Part shown: piece after piece, positions 5,182 to 5,754 of the stretch
Numbering within the stretch: the first letter of the stretch is position 1
How the letters are laid out: every line of letters starts with the position of its first letter
Assembly (NCBI GenBank): GCA_964194585.1
Contig: CAXMNG010000022.1
Coordinates: 1-5,754, forward strand
Length of the DNA: 5,754 nucleotides
Direction: 5' to 3'
Source of the DNA: JAABYT01 sp964194585
GTDB taxonomy: Bacteria; Pseudomonadota; Gammaproteobacteria; HK1
Position numbers and translations under genes: made by a program
The notes under the pieces: model-generated
Told to the model about the DNA's origin: nothing
The model's input: the letters and a program-made list of their open reading frames with translations, nothing else
The model's database searches: none

Positions 5182-5754
5182 ATGAAGCAAAAATTGATGG
5201 CTCTTGCCGTTTTACTCCCATTGTTCAGCACGACAGCACCAGCGTTGGCTGAATCCGACCTGCAGGCGATCAAACGCACGATCTCAGAGCGCCTTCCCGG
5301 AGCGACCGTGGACCACGTAGCGCCGTCACCCATAAAGGGAATCTACGAAGTCGGCGTAGACGGGGGCGACATCATCTACGTGTCGGCGGACGGTCGCTAT
5401 CTGCTGAGTGGTGTGATGATCGATCTGGTAACCCAGGAGAATCTTACCGAACGCGTGCTCGCCGGACGGCGCGCCAAGGTCCTTGACGGCGTCCCGGAAA
5501 ATTCCATGATCATCTACGAATCCGAAGGTGAGGTGAAACACACGCTCACGACCTTCACCGATATCGATTGCCCGTACTGCCGAAAGATGCACAGGGAAAT
5601 GGCGCTGCTCAATCGCATGGGGATCCGGGTCCGGTACATGCTTTTCCCGCGCGCCGGCGTCGCCTCTAAATCGTACGAAAAAGCGGTATCCGTATGGTGC
5701 GCCGACGATCAGCAGGGAGAGATGACCAAAGCCAAGACCGGCGCGATCCCGGAG
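5182..5754 (+). CDS. dsbC: DsbC-family periplasmic thiol:disulfide isomerase, C-terminus beyond window
   Basis: The frame opens at ATG 5182, with AGGTGA at 5172-5177 as ribosome binding site, and is still open at 5754 after 191 codons (family about 235-260 aa). Residues 1-23 are a Sec signal peptide (MKQK, hydrophobic core, cleavage after ALA). Residues about 24-85 match the DsbC N-terminal dimerisation domain (IKRTISERLPGATVDHVAPSP, then GGDIIYVSADGRYLLSG). A linker follows, then the thioredoxin fold with TFTDIDCPYCRKMH. The active-site pair is Cys130-Pro-Tyr-Cys133. RYMLFPRAG and SVWCADD (Cys173, matching the first structural cysteine of E. coli DsbC) confirm the family. Known role: a homodimeric periplasmic isomerase that shuffles wrong disulfides and is kept reduced by DsbD. 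The cis-Pro loop and second structural cysteine lie outside the window. DsbG is the main alternative, but the sequence reads more like DsbC. Confidence 0.94.
   Translation, partial: MKQKLMALAVLLPLFSTTAPALAESDLQAIKRTISERLPGATVDHVAPSPIKGIYEVGVDGGDIIYVSADGRYLLSGVMIDLVTQENLTERVLAGRRAKVLDGVPENSMIIYESEGEVKHTLTTFTDIDCPYCRKMHREMALLNRMGIRVRYMLFPRAGVASKSYEKAVSVWCADDQQGEMTKAKTGAIPE

Overview
The window looks like chromosomal DNA from a GC-rich Gram-negative proteobacterium. The evidence is GC-rich codon third positions, tightly packed genes, and a periplasmic DsbC-type disulfide isomerase with a Sec signal. A gammaproteobacterium is plausible, but the sequence does not fix the taxon. No tRNA, rRNA, insertion sequence, CRISPR array or phage gene is visible.

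Left half, minus strand (about 2944 down to 1): a compact run of four genes read leftward. In transcription order they are an unrecognised 115-aa protein with a consensus ribosome binding site, an alpha/beta hydrolase with a full catalytic triad, a 313-aa flavin reductase with an unusual C-terminal extension, and a luciferase-like (LLM) flavin-dependent monooxygenase cut off by the window edge. Hydrolase and reductase overlap by 4 nt (ATGA); reductase and monooxygenase are 4 nt apart. Together this is a two-component flavin monooxygenase (reductase supplies reduced flavin, monooxygenase oxidises the substrate) with a hydrolase that could act on the product. The logic resembles RutA/RutF/RutD of pyrimidine catabolism, but the substrate cannot be read from the sequence.

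Middle: a 177-bp divergent intergenic region (2945-3121) separates this operon from a plus-strand PdxA-family dehydrogenase (3122-4129). The PdxA-like enzyme keeps the three metal-binding histidines. By eye alignment it has lost most residues that bind 4-hydroxythreonine phosphate in E. coli PdxA, so it is better read as a catabolic hydroxy-acid or dihydrodiol dehydrogenase than as the vitamin B6 enzyme. It may work with the divergent oxygenase operon.

Right half, plus strand (4280-5754): three exported proteins, each with its own short intergenic region. They are a 93-aa periplasmic protein of unknown function, a 127-aa membrane-anchored or exported Cys/His-rich protein that recalls small metal-resistance proteins (CopL/DUF2946-like), and the first 191 residues of a DsbC-family thiol-disulfide isomerase with a CPYC active site, which runs off the window. 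This half is an envelope/redox neighbourhood, apparently unrelated to the catabolic left half. The most unusual content is the oxygenase operon plus the altered PdxA homologue, which may form an undescribed degradation module.
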